NCBI RefSeq assembly: GCF_001425055.1
Contig: NZ_LMDK01000001.1
Coordinates: 633,845 to 697,844 of the forward strand
Origin: Pelomonas sp. Root1237
GTDB taxonomy: Bacteria; Pseudomonadota; Gammaproteobacteria; Burkholderiales; Burkholderiaceae_C
Length of the DNA: 64,000 nt
Direction of reading: 5' to 3'
Shown here: piece by piece, positions 36,468 through 44,322 of the stretch
How positions within the stretch are numbered: the stretch's first letter is position 1
Layout: every line of letters starts with the position of its first letter
Position numbers and translations under genes: made by a program
The notes under the pieces: generated by a model
The model's input: the letters and a program-made list of their open reading frames with translations, nothing else
Told to the model about the DNA's origin: nothing
Databases searched by the model: none

Positions 36468-37657
36468 GCCGTGGCGATCCCGCCGAGGTGCGTTGCCACG
36501 CAGACGCGGTTGCGGCCCTCGGCCTTGGCGCGGTAGAGCTCGCCGTCGGCGCGCGCCATGCCGACTTCGCCCCGCGGGTCGTCGGCCACCGGCAGGGCCA
36601 CGCCGAAGCTGGCCGACAACGGCAGCTCCACGTCTTTCCAGCGCAGCGGCTGGGCGGCCAGGCTGTGGCGCAGGCGCTCGGCCACGCTGGCGGCGGTGGC
36701 GAGATCGGCCGGGCCGGTCAGCGGCAGCAGCGCGCAGAACTCCTCGCCGCCCAGGCGCCCGAGGCAGTCCACCTCGCGCAGGCAGGCCTGCCACACGCGC
36801 ACGCAATGCTGCAGGGCCGCGTCGCCGGCCTGATGGCCGTGCTGGTCGTTGACGCGCTTGAAGTGGTCGATGTCGATCATGGCCAGCGCGAAGCCGCGGC
36901 CGCGTTGCAGCTGGGCCTGGGCCTCGCCGAGCGCCTGCTCGAAGGCGCGGCGATTGAGGGCGCCGGTCAGCGGGTCGCGGTAGGTCAGGTGCTGAATGCG
37001 CGTGATGAGGCGCCAGATCATCAGCGCGATCAGGCTGAGGGTGATGGCGGCGGTGACGACGAACCACAGCGCCGCGCGCGCCGGCGACGGCAGTTCGCCA
37101 TTGAGGATGTGGTCATCCCAGCCCGGCACGAGCAGCAGCTCCGCGGCGTGCGTCAGCGTCACGGCTGCCATTGCGGCGAAGGGCAGGGTGGTGCAGGCGG
37201 TGACGACGCGCGACAGCTGGTTGCCGATGCCACGCACGACCTCGCGCACGGACAGCAGGGCCAGCAGCGCCACGCTGAAAGTGCTGGCCACCTGCGGCGC
37301 CAGGCCCGAGCCGCTGGCCAGGCCCAGTGCGATGCCGATGGCACCGAGGCCGCCTATCCAGCTGATGTCGCGCGGGCGCTGGCGGCTGCGCAGCATGCGG
37401 CGCAGCGCCATCAGCAGCAGCACGGCGCAGGCCAGCAGGCCGAACTCGGGAATCGCCTGGCGCAGCAGGCCGGGCCAGCCGGCCATGCAGTCGCCGCAGC
37501 CCTGGGAGGCGATGCGCACCAGATGAGCCGCCGCCATCAGCCGGCCGGCGCGCGGCGCGATGCGAAAGGTCTGCGCGAGCGTCAGCCAGGCCAGGGCCGC
37601 CATCAGATTGAAGAGGGCGCTGACCTTGAGGACCGTCGGGACGTCGAGGAATTCCAT
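36464..37657 (-). CDS. membrane-bound GGDEF diguanylate cyclase, paralogue
   Basis: This 397-aa paralogue has the same layout: membrane helices in the first 220 residues, then a GGDEF domain with DPLTGALNRRAFEQAL, IDIDHFKRVNDQHGHQAGD and the RLGGEEF active site. The start at 37657 gives MEFLDVPTVLKVSALFNLMAAL, a good first helix; the longer upstream frame reads into the structured repeat and is not used. The gene is the first of the coupled cyclase pair. Only 14 bp separate its start from the repeat element, so its promoter and leader must lie within that element. Confidence 0.92.
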   Translation of the reverse strand: MEFLDVPTVLKVSALFNLMAALAWLTLAQTFRIAPRAGRLMAAAHLVRIASQGCGDCMAGWPGLLRQAIPEFGLLACAVLLLMALRRMLRSRQRPRDISWIGGLGAIGIALGLASGSGLAPQVASTFSVALLALLSVREVVRGIGNQLSRVVTACTTLPFAAMAAVTLTHAAELLLVPGWDDHILNGELPSPARAALWFVVTAAITLSLIALMIWRLITRIQHLTYRDPLTGALNRRAFEQALGEAQAQLQRGRGFALAMIDIDHFKRVNDQHGHQAGDAALQHCVRVWQACLREVDCLGRLGGEEFCALLPLTGPADLATAASVAERLRHSLAAQPLRWKDVELPLSASFGVALPVADDPRGEVGMARADGELYRAKAEGRNRVCVATHLGGIATA

Positions 37658-37671
37658 GCAGCGAGGTGGGC

Positions 37672-37928
37672 CTGTGAACGCTACGGCAATGGGCTGAGAA
37701 GGCTCGCCGCCAGGGGCCAAGCAAGGCGCAGCACGCCGCCCGCACTCATGTGCGGGCAAGTGGTGCAACGCCGAGTGGCCCCTGGCGGCGAGCCTTCCCG
37801 CAGGGTTGTGACCAGAAAGGCCGCGCGCCGCGTTGCAAATCCTCGCCGGGTACCCCACCCCGCTCCGGTTTGCGCCTTGCTCGCAGCCTTTCTGGTCACA
37901 ACTCAGCCTATTGCCGTAGCGTTCACAG
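37672..37928. repeat. structured three-arm repeat element, copy A
   Basis: An outer inverted repeat of 27 bp (37672-37698 with 37902-37928, one G-T pair) encloses two hairpin arms. The first arm pairs 37699-37719 with 37776-37796 perfectly over 21 bp and has an inner GCCCGCAC/GTGCGGGC hairpin (37738-37757). The second pairs GTTGTGACCAGAAAGGC (37805-37821) perfectly with 37886-37902. A second copy lies at 55985-56251 in opposite orientation. The element fills nearly all of the space between the divergent starts of a diguanylate cyclase and an SDR gene. It has no coding capacity of its own. A non-autonomous mobile element with a folded RNA or DNA is one explanation. Confidence 0.85.
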
Positions 37929-37962
37929 TCCCCGGACGCGCATCTTCTCCGACAACGCCACA

Positions 37963-38712
37963 ATGCCGGCCATGTCGGCTTGGGTACTGATCACCGGAGG
38001 CTCGCGTGGCATTGGAAGCGCGACGGCGCTGCGTTGCGCCGAGGCCGGCTGGGACGTGGCCATCAACTATGCCCAGGATAGCCTCGCTGCGGACAAGCTC
38101 GCGGCCAGATTGCACGGACTCGGCCGGCGCGCGCTGACCCTGCAGGCCGACGTGGCCGACGAAGTTCAGGTGGCGGCCATGTTCGAGCAACTGGACACGG
38201 CTGGTGGCCGGCTGGCAGGCCTGGTCAACAACGCCGGCATCGTGGCGCCGGCGGCGCGGCTGGAGGCGATGACGACCGAGCGCTGGCGCCGCCTCTTCGA
38301 CGTCAACGTGATCGGCACGCTGCTGTGCTGCCAGCAGGCCGCGCGGCGCATGAGCACCCGGCAGGGCGGCGCAGGCGGGGCGATCGTCAACCTCAGCTCG
38401 CGCGCGGCCGAGTTCGGTTCGGCGGGCATCTATGTGGACTACGCCGCAACCAAGGGCGCCATCGACACCCTGACCAAAGGCCTGGGGCGCGAACTGATCA
38501 GCGAGGGCATCCGCGTCAATGGCGTGCGGCCCGGCATCATCGAGACCGACATCCATGCGGCCAGCGGCATGGACGCGAGTAGCGCTGTGTCGACCATTCC
38601 GATCCAGCGCCTGGGCCGGCCCGAGGAGATCGCCGAGGCCATCGTCTGGCTGCTGAGCGACGCGGCCAGCTACACGGTCGGCACCTTGCTGGATGTGGCT
38701 GGAGGCCGCTAG
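37963..38712 (+). CDS. short-chain dehydrogenase/reductase (SDR)
   Basis: This 249-aa NAD(P)-dependent oxidoreductase has the classic SDR layout: cofactor motif TGGSRGIG at residues 11-18, LVNNAGIV near 90, catalytic Ser in NLSSRAAE, the YxxxK-type site YAATKGA, and the VRPGIIETDIH segment. Two nearby starts, ATG at 37963 or 37972, are both possible; the second gives 246 aa. It starts 35 bp after the structured repeat. Its stop codon overlaps that of the convergent rlpA gene. The substrate is not predictable from the sequence. Confidence 0.9.
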   Translation: MPAMSAWVLITGGSRGIGSATALRCAEAGWDVAINYAQDSLAADKLAARLHGLGRRALTLQADVADEVQVAAMFEQLDTAGGRLAGLVNNAGIVAPAARLEAMTTERWRRLFDVNVIGTLLCCQQAARRMSTRQGGAGGAIVNLSSRAAEFGSAGIYVDYAATKGAIDTLTKGLGRELISEGIRVNGVRPGIIETDIHAASGMDASSAVSTIPIQRLGRPEEIAEAIVWLLSDAASYTVGTLLDVAGGR

Positions 38713-39584
38713 CGCTTCTCGACCAGCGTCGATTCAACGCCACTCTCGTCGCGCAGCCGAACGGCGGTGGCACGCGCCTCGTCGGCGCTCGGGAAGGGCC
38801 CGGCGCGCAGCCGGTGCACGCCGCCCTCGCGGACGATGGTCAGCAGCGGCAGCAGCGTCAGGTCGGCCTCGGCAATGCGCTGGCGTAGGCTTTCAGCGCC
38901 GTCCAGCTTGGCGAAGGCGCCGAACTGCAACCAGGCGCTCGGGCCGGTGCCCGCCACGGTGCTGGTTGTCTCGCGCTGCGGCGCGCCGGGCGGCGTGTCG
39001 GGCACAAAGACTGGCTCGCCCGCCGGCTTCTGGAAGGTGCCGGCGCGGATCTCGGCATAGGTGATGCGCCGCACCTCCACCGGCGCCACGCCACGCAGCA
39101 GGTCGAGCTTGAGGGCGGCCGTGTAGCTGAGGTCGACGATGCGGCCCTTGTGGAAGGGGCCGCGGTCGTTGATGCGCACGATGACCTCGCGGCCGTTGGC
39201 CGGGTTGCGCACGCGGGCATAGCTGGGGATGGGCAGCGTCGGATGAGCCGCCGTCATCGCATACATGTTGTAGACCTCGCCGCTGGCGGTGGGCCGGCCG
39301 TGGAACTTGCGGCCGTACCAGGAGGCCAGGCCGCGGTCGGCATAAGGGCTGTCGCCGGTGATGGGCTCGTAGCGCTCGCCCTGCACCTCATAGGGCTTGT
39401 TGGGCCCGCCGCTGCGCACGGGCTCGATGCGCGGCGCGGCGTCGGGTACTTTGGCGAGGTCGGACGGCGGATTGGGTAGCGGGCCGTCACGCTCGATGCC
39501 GACCGGCGCCACGGCCGAGCGGGTCGCGCAGCCGGTCATCAGTGCGAGCAGCAGCAGTGCGATGGGCAGGCCAGTATGCTGCAC
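38709..39584 (-). CDS. rlpA: septal ring lytic transglycosylase RlpA with SPOR domain
   Basis: This 291-aa lipoprotein has a lipobox LMTGC. A double-psi beta-barrel domain carries GLASWYGRKFHGRPTASGE and VRINDRGPFHKGRIVDLSYTAA, the RlpA signature with catalytic Asp and conserved His. A C-terminal SPOR domain (SAWLQFGAFAKLDGAESL; HRLRAGPF) binds denuded peptidoglycan at the septum. I choose the GTG at 39584, preceded by AGGA, over the ATG at 39614, because the latter would overlap the FAH-family start on the other strand. Confidence 0.92.
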   Translation of the reverse strand: MQHTGLPIALLLLALMTGCATRSAVAPVGIERDGPLPNPPSDLAKVPDAAPRIEPVRSGGPNKPYEVQGERYEPITGDSPYADRGLASWYGRKFHGRPTASGEVYNMYAMTAAHPTLPIPSYARVRNPANGREVIVRINDRGPFHKGRIVDLSYTAALKLDLLRGVAPVEVRRITYAEIRAGTFQKPAGEPVFVPDTPPGAPQRETTSTVAGTGPSAWLQFGAFAKLDGAESLRQRIAEADLTLLPLLTIVREGGVHRLRAGPFPSADEARATAVRLRDESGVESTLVEKR

Positions 39585-39612
39585 GCTGTTCCTGCAATGT
39601 CGAAGCCATGCC

Positions 39613-40311
39613 ATGAGCAATTTCGTCTTTCCTCCAGCCGAGATCCCCAGCGCCGCGGTGCGCGGCACGGATGCCCGTTACGCGGTCAGCCGCATCTTCT
39701 GCGTCGGCCGCAACTATGCCGATCATGCCCGCGAGATGGGTGCCGACCCGACGCGCGAGCCGCCGTTCTACTTCACCAAGCCGGCCACGGCACTGACGCC
39801 CTCGGGCTCGACGGTGCCCTATCCGACCGAGACCAGGAACTACCACTACGAGATGGAACTGGTGCTGGCCATCGGCGCGCCGGTGTTCAAGGTCACGCCC
39901 GAAGCGGCCGTCGCCGCCATCTGGGGCTATGCCGCGGGTCTGGACATGACGCGCCGCGACCTGCAGGCGGTGGCCAAGGCGGCGGGCAGGCCTTGGGACA
40001 CCGCCAAGGGCTTCGACCAGTCGGCCATCCTCGGCGACATCGTGCGCAAGAGCGAGCTGGGCGCGCTCGACAAGGGCGCCATCACGCTGGCTGTCAATAG
40101 CGTCGAGAAGCAGCGCGGCGACCTGGCCGAGATGATCTGGAACCAGGCGGAGATCGTCTCCAACCTGAGCCACCTCTACCACCTGCATCCGGGCGACCTG
40201 ATCTACACCGGCACGCCGGCCGGCGTGGGCGCCGTGGTGGCGGGTGACGTCATCGTCGGGCGCATCGAAGGCCTGGGCGAGATCACGCTGACCATCGGCC
40301 CGGCGGAGTAA
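39613..40311 (+). CDS. fumarylacetoacetate hydrolase family protein (fumarylpyruvate-type)
   Basis: This 232-aa protein of the FAH fold cleaves C-C bonds of acylpyruvates. Seen: IFCVGRNYADHAREMG, YEMELVLAIG with metal-binding Glu residues, the Asp in GYAAGLDMTRRD, and TGTPAGVGAV near the C-terminus. The short length and this motif set resemble fumarylpyruvate hydrolase (NagK) and YcgM-like oxaloacetate tautomerase/decarboxylases. It is followed by nadC after 2 bp, so the two are probably cotranscribed. The ribosome-binding site is weak. Confidence 0.9.
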   Translation: MSNFVFPPAEIPSAAVRGTDARYAVSRIFCVGRNYADHAREMGADPTREPPFYFTKPATALTPSGSTVPYPTETRNYHYEMELVLAIGAPVFKVTPEAAVAAIWGYAAGLDMTRRDLQAVAKAAGRPWDTAKGFDQSAILGDIVRKSELGALDKGAITLAVNSVEKQRGDLAEMIWNQAEIVSNLSHLYHLHPGDLIYTGTPAGVGAVVAGDVIVGRIEGLGEITLTIGPAE

Positions 40312-40313
40312 CG

Positions 40314-41189
40314 ATGTTCTCCGCCGAAGAGACTTTGGCGCAGGCGCGCTCACGCAATATCCACGAGGCCTTGGCCGAGGACATCGGCAAATGCGACTGG
40401 ACGGCGCTGCTCGTGCCCTTGGCCAAGCGCGTGGCCGCCCAGGTGCGCGTGCGCGAGGCCGCGGTGCTGTGTGGCCGCGACTGGTTCGACGGTGTGTTTG
40501 CCGCACTGGATGCAACGGCGCGCATTGAATGGCTGTACGAGGAAGGCGCCGTGATGGTGGCGGACAGCATCGCCTGCCGCATCGAGGCCGATGGCCGTGC
40601 GCTGCTCAGTGCCGAGCGGCCGGCGCTGAATTTCCTGCAGCTGCTGTCGGGCACGGCGACGATCACGCGTGCCCATGTCGACGCGGTAGCCGGCGCCAGT
40701 CCCAACGCCCAGGGCTGCGCCATCCTGGACACACGCAAGACCATCCCCGGCCTGCGCCTGGCGCAGAAGTACGCGGTGCGCGTCGGCGGCGGGCAGAACC
40801 AGCGGCTGGCGCTTTATGCCGGCATCCTTATCAAGGAAAACCACATCGCCGCAGCGGGTGGCGTGGGCGCTGCCTTGCGTGCAGCGCAGGGGCTGAATGC
40901 GGGTGTGGACATCCAGATCGAAGTCGAGACGATCGCGCAGCTGCGCGAGGCACTGGACGCCGGCGCCGTCAGCGTGCTGCTGGACAACTTCAGCGAAGCG
41001 CAGATGCGCGAGGCCGTGGCGGTGAATGCCGCGTATTCGGCTCAAGCGCTGCTGGAGGTCTCGGGCGGTGTCGCATTGGATCAGCTGCGCTGGATTGCCG
41101 CGACCGGCGTGGACCGCATCTCCATCGGCCGCCTAACCAAGGATGTCAGGGCGGTCGACTACTCGATGCGGGTGCTCGGTCCGGTCTAG
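40314..41189 (+). CDS. nadC: quinolinate phosphoribosyltransferase (decarboxylating)
   Basis: This 291-aa enzyme converts quinolinate and PRPP to nicotinate mononucleotide in NAD synthesis. Seen: EDIGKCDWTALLV near the N-terminus, NFLQLLSGTAT, the DTRKTIPGLRLAQKYAVRVGG active-site block, LIKENHIAAAGG, EVETIAQLREAL, LLDNFSEAQM and EVSGGVALDQLRWIAATGVD. All PRPP- and quinolinate-binding blocks are present. It follows the FAH-family gene at 2 bp. Its stop overlaps that of the convergent PEP-CTERM gene by 4 bp. Confidence 0.96.
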   Translation: MFSAEETLAQARSRNIHEALAEDIGKCDWTALLVPLAKRVAAQVRVREAAVLCGRDWFDGVFAALDATARIEWLYEEGAVMVADSIACRIEADGRALLSAERPALNFLQLLSGTATITRAHVDAVAGASPNAQGCAILDTRKTIPGLRLAQKYAVRVGGGQNQRLALYAGILIKENHIAAAGGVGAALRAAQGLNAGVDIQIEVETIAQLREALDAGAVSVLLDNFSEAQMREAVAVNAAYSAQALLEVSGGVALDQLRWIAATGVDRISIGRLTKDVRAVDYSMRVLGPV

Positions 41190-42280
41190 CGACGACGCTT
41201 CAGCAGGCCAAGCAGGGCCAGGCCGGTGAGGCCCAGGGTGCCGGGCTCGGGCAGGCGGCCCGGCAATTCAGCGCCGGCCAGCAGGAAGATGTCGCCAAAG
41301 CCACCGGTGTCGCAGGGGCCGACGGATCCGCCGTTCTCCAAGGCCGGGCCCGAGCCCCTGACCCCGGTGTTGAAGCAGCCCATCCAGACCTGGACCGACA
41401 TCGTGTCGTAACCCTGGTTCTCCAGGCCCCGCAGATCCAGCGTTGGCAGGTAGTTGATGAATTCGACCTCGTTGGAGGCGCGATTGGTCTTGACGAGGTC
41501 GCCGCCGTTCGGGCAGTTGCTGCCATCCGGCGAGGGGTAGGAGACCGTGGCGTTGACGACGCAGATCGCGCCAACGGTCAGCGCGAAGTCGGCGGCGCCG
41601 GGCGTCGTGATGGCGCTGCCGTCGAAGGTCTTGTCCGACGAATACAGCGATGGATCCTTGAAGATGTTGTTGGGGTCCAGCGCCTGGGTCTCGAAGTATT
41701 TGTTGCCCAGGTTACCGTCGGTGTCGCGCACCGTGACCAACGCCCAGATGGGAATGCTGGAGGTGTCGTTCTGCGGGTTGTTGAAGTCGAAGGCGATGGC
41801 CATCTCGTGATAGGCCCCGCCGAAGGTCAACTTCTGGTTGAGGGTGCTCAGGCCGGTGTCCCAGCTGAAGGGCGTATCGCCCGCCAGGCCGCCGTTGTTC
41901 GCCGGGTCGTTGCCGTCGCCGGTGAAGAAATACTTCTTGGTGCCGCCGTTGTTCGTGGAGAAGCCATCCTCCGACGGCATGAGTTGGTCGCCGTTGTTCA
42001 GGATGTTGCCGTTGTTGGCGGTGACGACGATGGTGTCGATCAGTGCGCCCTGGCTGGCGGCAAAGCTGTAGGGGCCGTTGAAGCCCGCGTAGCCCTTGGC
42101 GGCCAGGTGGTCCAGCACCGTCGTCGAACAGGAGACGACGTTGCCATAGGTGGCACAGGCGGAGTTGGGAGAGGGGTAGGTCGGCGAGTAGACCGGCAGC
42201 GGCGCTGCGGCGGCCAGGCCGGCAGGGAAGAGCAGGGCGAGAAGCCACTGCGGTTGGATGCCCCAGGAAGTCTTCTTCAT
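41186..42280 (-). CDS. PEP-CTERM sorting-domain protein
   Basis: This 364-aa exported protein has an N-terminal signal peptide (LLALLFPAGLAAAA) and a C-terminal LPEPGTLGLTGLALLGLLKRRR-type tail: a PEP motif, a hydrophobic helix and a basic end. Such tails are processed by exosortase in bacteria that make exopolysaccharide. The mature part is rich in Asn, Gly, Thr and Asp, with several paired cysteines, and has no recognised enzyme domain. No exosortase gene lies in the window. About 190 bp upstream contain its promoter and no other gene. Confidence 0.9.
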   Translation of the reverse strand: MKKTSWGIQPQWLLALLFPAGLAAAAPLPVYSPTYPSPNSACATYGNVVSCSTTVLDHLAAKGYAGFNGPYSFAASQGALIDTIVVTANNGNILNNGDQLMPSEDGFSTNNGGTKKYFFTGDGNDPANNGGLAGDTPFSWDTGLSTLNQKLTFGGAYHEMAIAFDFNNPQNDTSSIPIWALVTVRDTDGNLGNKYFETQALDPNNIFKDPSLYSSDKTFDGSAITTPGAADFALTVGAICVVNATVSYPSPDGSNCPNGGDLVKTNRASNEVEFINYLPTLDLRGLENQGYDTMSVQVWMGCFNTGVRGSGPALENGGSVGPCDTGGFGDIFLLAGAELPGRLPEPGTLGLTGLALLGLLKRRR

Positions 42281-42473
42281 ATGTCACCTCTCACGCGAAG
42301 CGTTGGCTTCGCGATGAGAAATGAGCATTTATCGGGCCAGGCCCCCTAAGTTGTTGAATTGGCTGCGTTTGACTTTTTCCCCGTCGCCGCGCTGTCAAAG
42401 GACTCGACAGCCGCGAATGAGTGGGACACCGTTGTCAACCTTCGCGCGCCGAGATGGCTGGCGCGACGAGTTC

Positions 42474-43211
42474 TCAGCCGTCGAACCAGGGCTCGTTGGG
42501 CAGGTCGTCAAAGACTTTCCTGAGCCCGGCGCTCCAGCCCGTGCGCAGGGCCTGGAAATAAGGATCGTCGCGGCCGATGCGGTTGGGCGGCTTCATGGCC
42601 TGCTCGAACTGGTTGGCGCGCAGCATGATCATGTCGATGGGCAGGCCGACCGACAGATTGGACTGGATGGTCGAGTCGAAGCTGACGAGGGTGCACTTGG
42701 CGGCTTCGTCCAGCGCCGTCGTGTCGTAGCGGATGACGCGGTCGATGATGGGCTTGCCGTATTTGCTCTCGCCGATCTGGAAGTAGGGCGTGTCCTCGGT
42801 GGCCTCGATGAAGTTGCCCTGCGGGTAGACATGGAAGAGGCGCGGGCCTTCACCTTTGATCTGGCCGCCCAGCAGCATGTTGGCGCCGAAGTCGACGCCG
42901 TTGTGCTGGTTGTCGCTGTCGCGGTTGACGATCTCCTTGAGCGTGCGGCCCAGCAGCACGGCGGCGTCGTACAGGGTGGGCACGTTGAGCAGGTGTTCGC
43001 CGTCGCCATGCAGGCGCTGGTTCAGCACGGAGATGACGGATTGCGTCGTCGCCAGGTTGCCTGCGGTCAGGATGACGATCTCGCGCTGGTGCGGGATCTG
43101 GAACTGGTACATCTTGCGAAAGCTGGCGATGTGATCCACGCCCGCATTGGTGCGGGTGTCGGACGCGAACAGCAGGCCCGCACGCAGGCGCATGGCGACG
43201 CAATAGGTCAT
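42474..43211 (-). CDS. Anbu-type proteasome-like peptidase
   Basis: This 245-aa protein is an N-terminal-nucleophile hydrolase of the 20S-proteasome/HslV fold, ancestral-beta-subunit (Anbu) branch. It begins MTYCVAMRLRAGLLFASDTRTNAGVD, which matches Anbu; Thr2 should become the nucleophile after Met removal. Anbu genes are usually next to genes for an alpha-E protein, a circularly permuted ATP-grasp and a transglutaminase-like protein, thought to act in peptide ligation. None of these partners is adjacent here. It lies 33 bp downstream of an NAD-dependent epimerase gene on the same strand. Confidence 0.88.
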   Translation of the reverse strand: MTYCVAMRLRAGLLFASDTRTNAGVDHIASFRKMYQFQIPHQREIVILTAGNLATTQSVISVLNQRLHGDGEHLLNVPTLYDAAVLLGRTLKEIVNRDSDNQHNGVDFGANMLLGGQIKGEGPRLFHVYPQGNFIEATEDTPYFQIGESKYGKPIIDRVIRYDTTALDEAAKCTLVSFDSTIQSNLSVGLPIDMIMLRANQFEQAMKPPNRIGRDDPYFQALRTGWSAGLRKVFDDLPNEPWFDG

Positions 43212-43244
43212 GGTGAGGTCCCGGCGAATGAGCTGGAGGGCATG

Positions 43245-44249
43245 TTACGGCTGGCCTGTGCCCTTGCTGGTGCAATGGGCAGGCAGGCAGCCCAGGCCGC
43301 GCAGCGACGCCTCGACGGCTTCATCCAGCGGCGTGTGGGGCTCGCGGCCCAGGGCGGCGACGAGGCGGCTGTTGTCCATGCGCACCGGCTGGCGCCACAG
43401 ATAGCGCATCTCGCGCATCTCCTTGAAGGTCGTGACGAAGGGCGAAGCGAGAGTCAGCAGCCACCAGGGGAAGGCGGAGATACGCGGCGGCTTGCCGCCC
43501 TGGGCGACGACGACGCGCTGGATGGCCTCGGCCAGCTCGCGGCCGCTGGCGTCCCAGTGGCCGCTCATGTGGAAGTTGGCGAAGGCGGGCAGTGTCGCGC
43601 GCCGCTCCAGCAACTCCACCATCGTGCGGGCGACATCCGGCAGATAGGCCCATTGGTGGCCAGCACCGGCGGCGGCCGGGTTGCTGATGGACGTCACCGG
43701 CTTGTCGGGCTTCACCAGGCCTTGCGAGAACCAGTTGTTGCCGACCCGCGGACCGAAGAAGTCGCCGGCGCGCAGCACGATGACGCGCAGCCCCGTCTCG
43801 CTGGCCGCTCGCAGCCGCGCCTCCATCTCGGCGCGGATGGCGCCCTTGCGGGTCACCGGCCGCTGCGGCGCGTCCTCGTGCAGCAGCGGGAAAGCATCGG
43901 GGCCGTAGTTGTAGACCGTGCCAGGCAGCAGCAGCGTCGCACCCAGGGCGCGGGCGGCGGCGATGCTGTGCTCCAGCATCGGCAGCACGAGGCGGTCCCA
44001 GTCGCGGTAGCCCGGCGGGTTGACGGCATGAACGATGACGTCGCAGCCCTGGGCGGCAGCGAGCACGTCGGCCGCGTTCAGCGCATCGCCGCGCAGCCAT
44101 TGGATGCCGTCACTCTGCGCGTGCGCCGTCGGGAGGTCACGCTTGAGCCCCCTGACCACCCAGCCCGTGTCGCGCAACTGGCGTGCCACCTCGCCGCCAA
44201 TGCCGCCACTCGCGCCGAGCACCAGGACCGTCTTGCTGCTTGTTTCCAT
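43245..44249 (-). CDS. NAD-dependent epimerase/dehydratase family protein
   Basis: This 334-aa extended SDR protein has the N-terminal cofactor motif VLVLGASGGIGGEVARQL (residues 8-25), a central VYNYGP that provides the YxxxK-like region, and a C-terminal substrate domain. The start at 44249 has GGAG seven bases upstream. It resembles nucleoside-diphosphate-sugar or NmrA-like epimerases, but the substrate is unclear. It is divergent from a LysR gene 73 bp away, a usual arrangement for regulator and target. Confidence 0.87.
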   Translation of the reverse strand: METSSKTVLVLGASGGIGGEVARQLRDTGWVVRGLKRDLPTAHAQSDGIQWLRGDALNAADVLAAAQGCDVIVHAVNPPGYRDWDRLVLPMLEHSIAAARALGATLLLPGTVYNYGPDAFPLLHEDAPQRPVTRKGAIRAEMEARLRAASETGLRVIVLRAGDFFGPRVGNNWFSQGLVKPDKPVTSISNPAAAGAGHQWAYLPDVARTMVELLERRATLPAFANFHMSGHWDASGRELAEAIQRVVVAQGGKPPRISAFPWWLLTLASPFVTTFKEMREMRYLWRQPVRMDNSRLVAALGREPHTPLDEAVEASLRGLGCLPAHCTSKGTGQP

Positions 44250-44322
44250 GTCGTTCTCCAGAAGTTGATGGAACGGATTCTGGGAAGTGACGGCTTGATT
44301 GGGAATTGCTGAAGGTAGTGTC

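Noticed and set aside
42391-42411. Hairpin GCTGTC/GACAGC downstream of the Anbu gene as a terminator.
   Set aside because: Only a 6-bp stem with no T run on the minus strand, so it does not meet the pattern of an intrinsic terminator.
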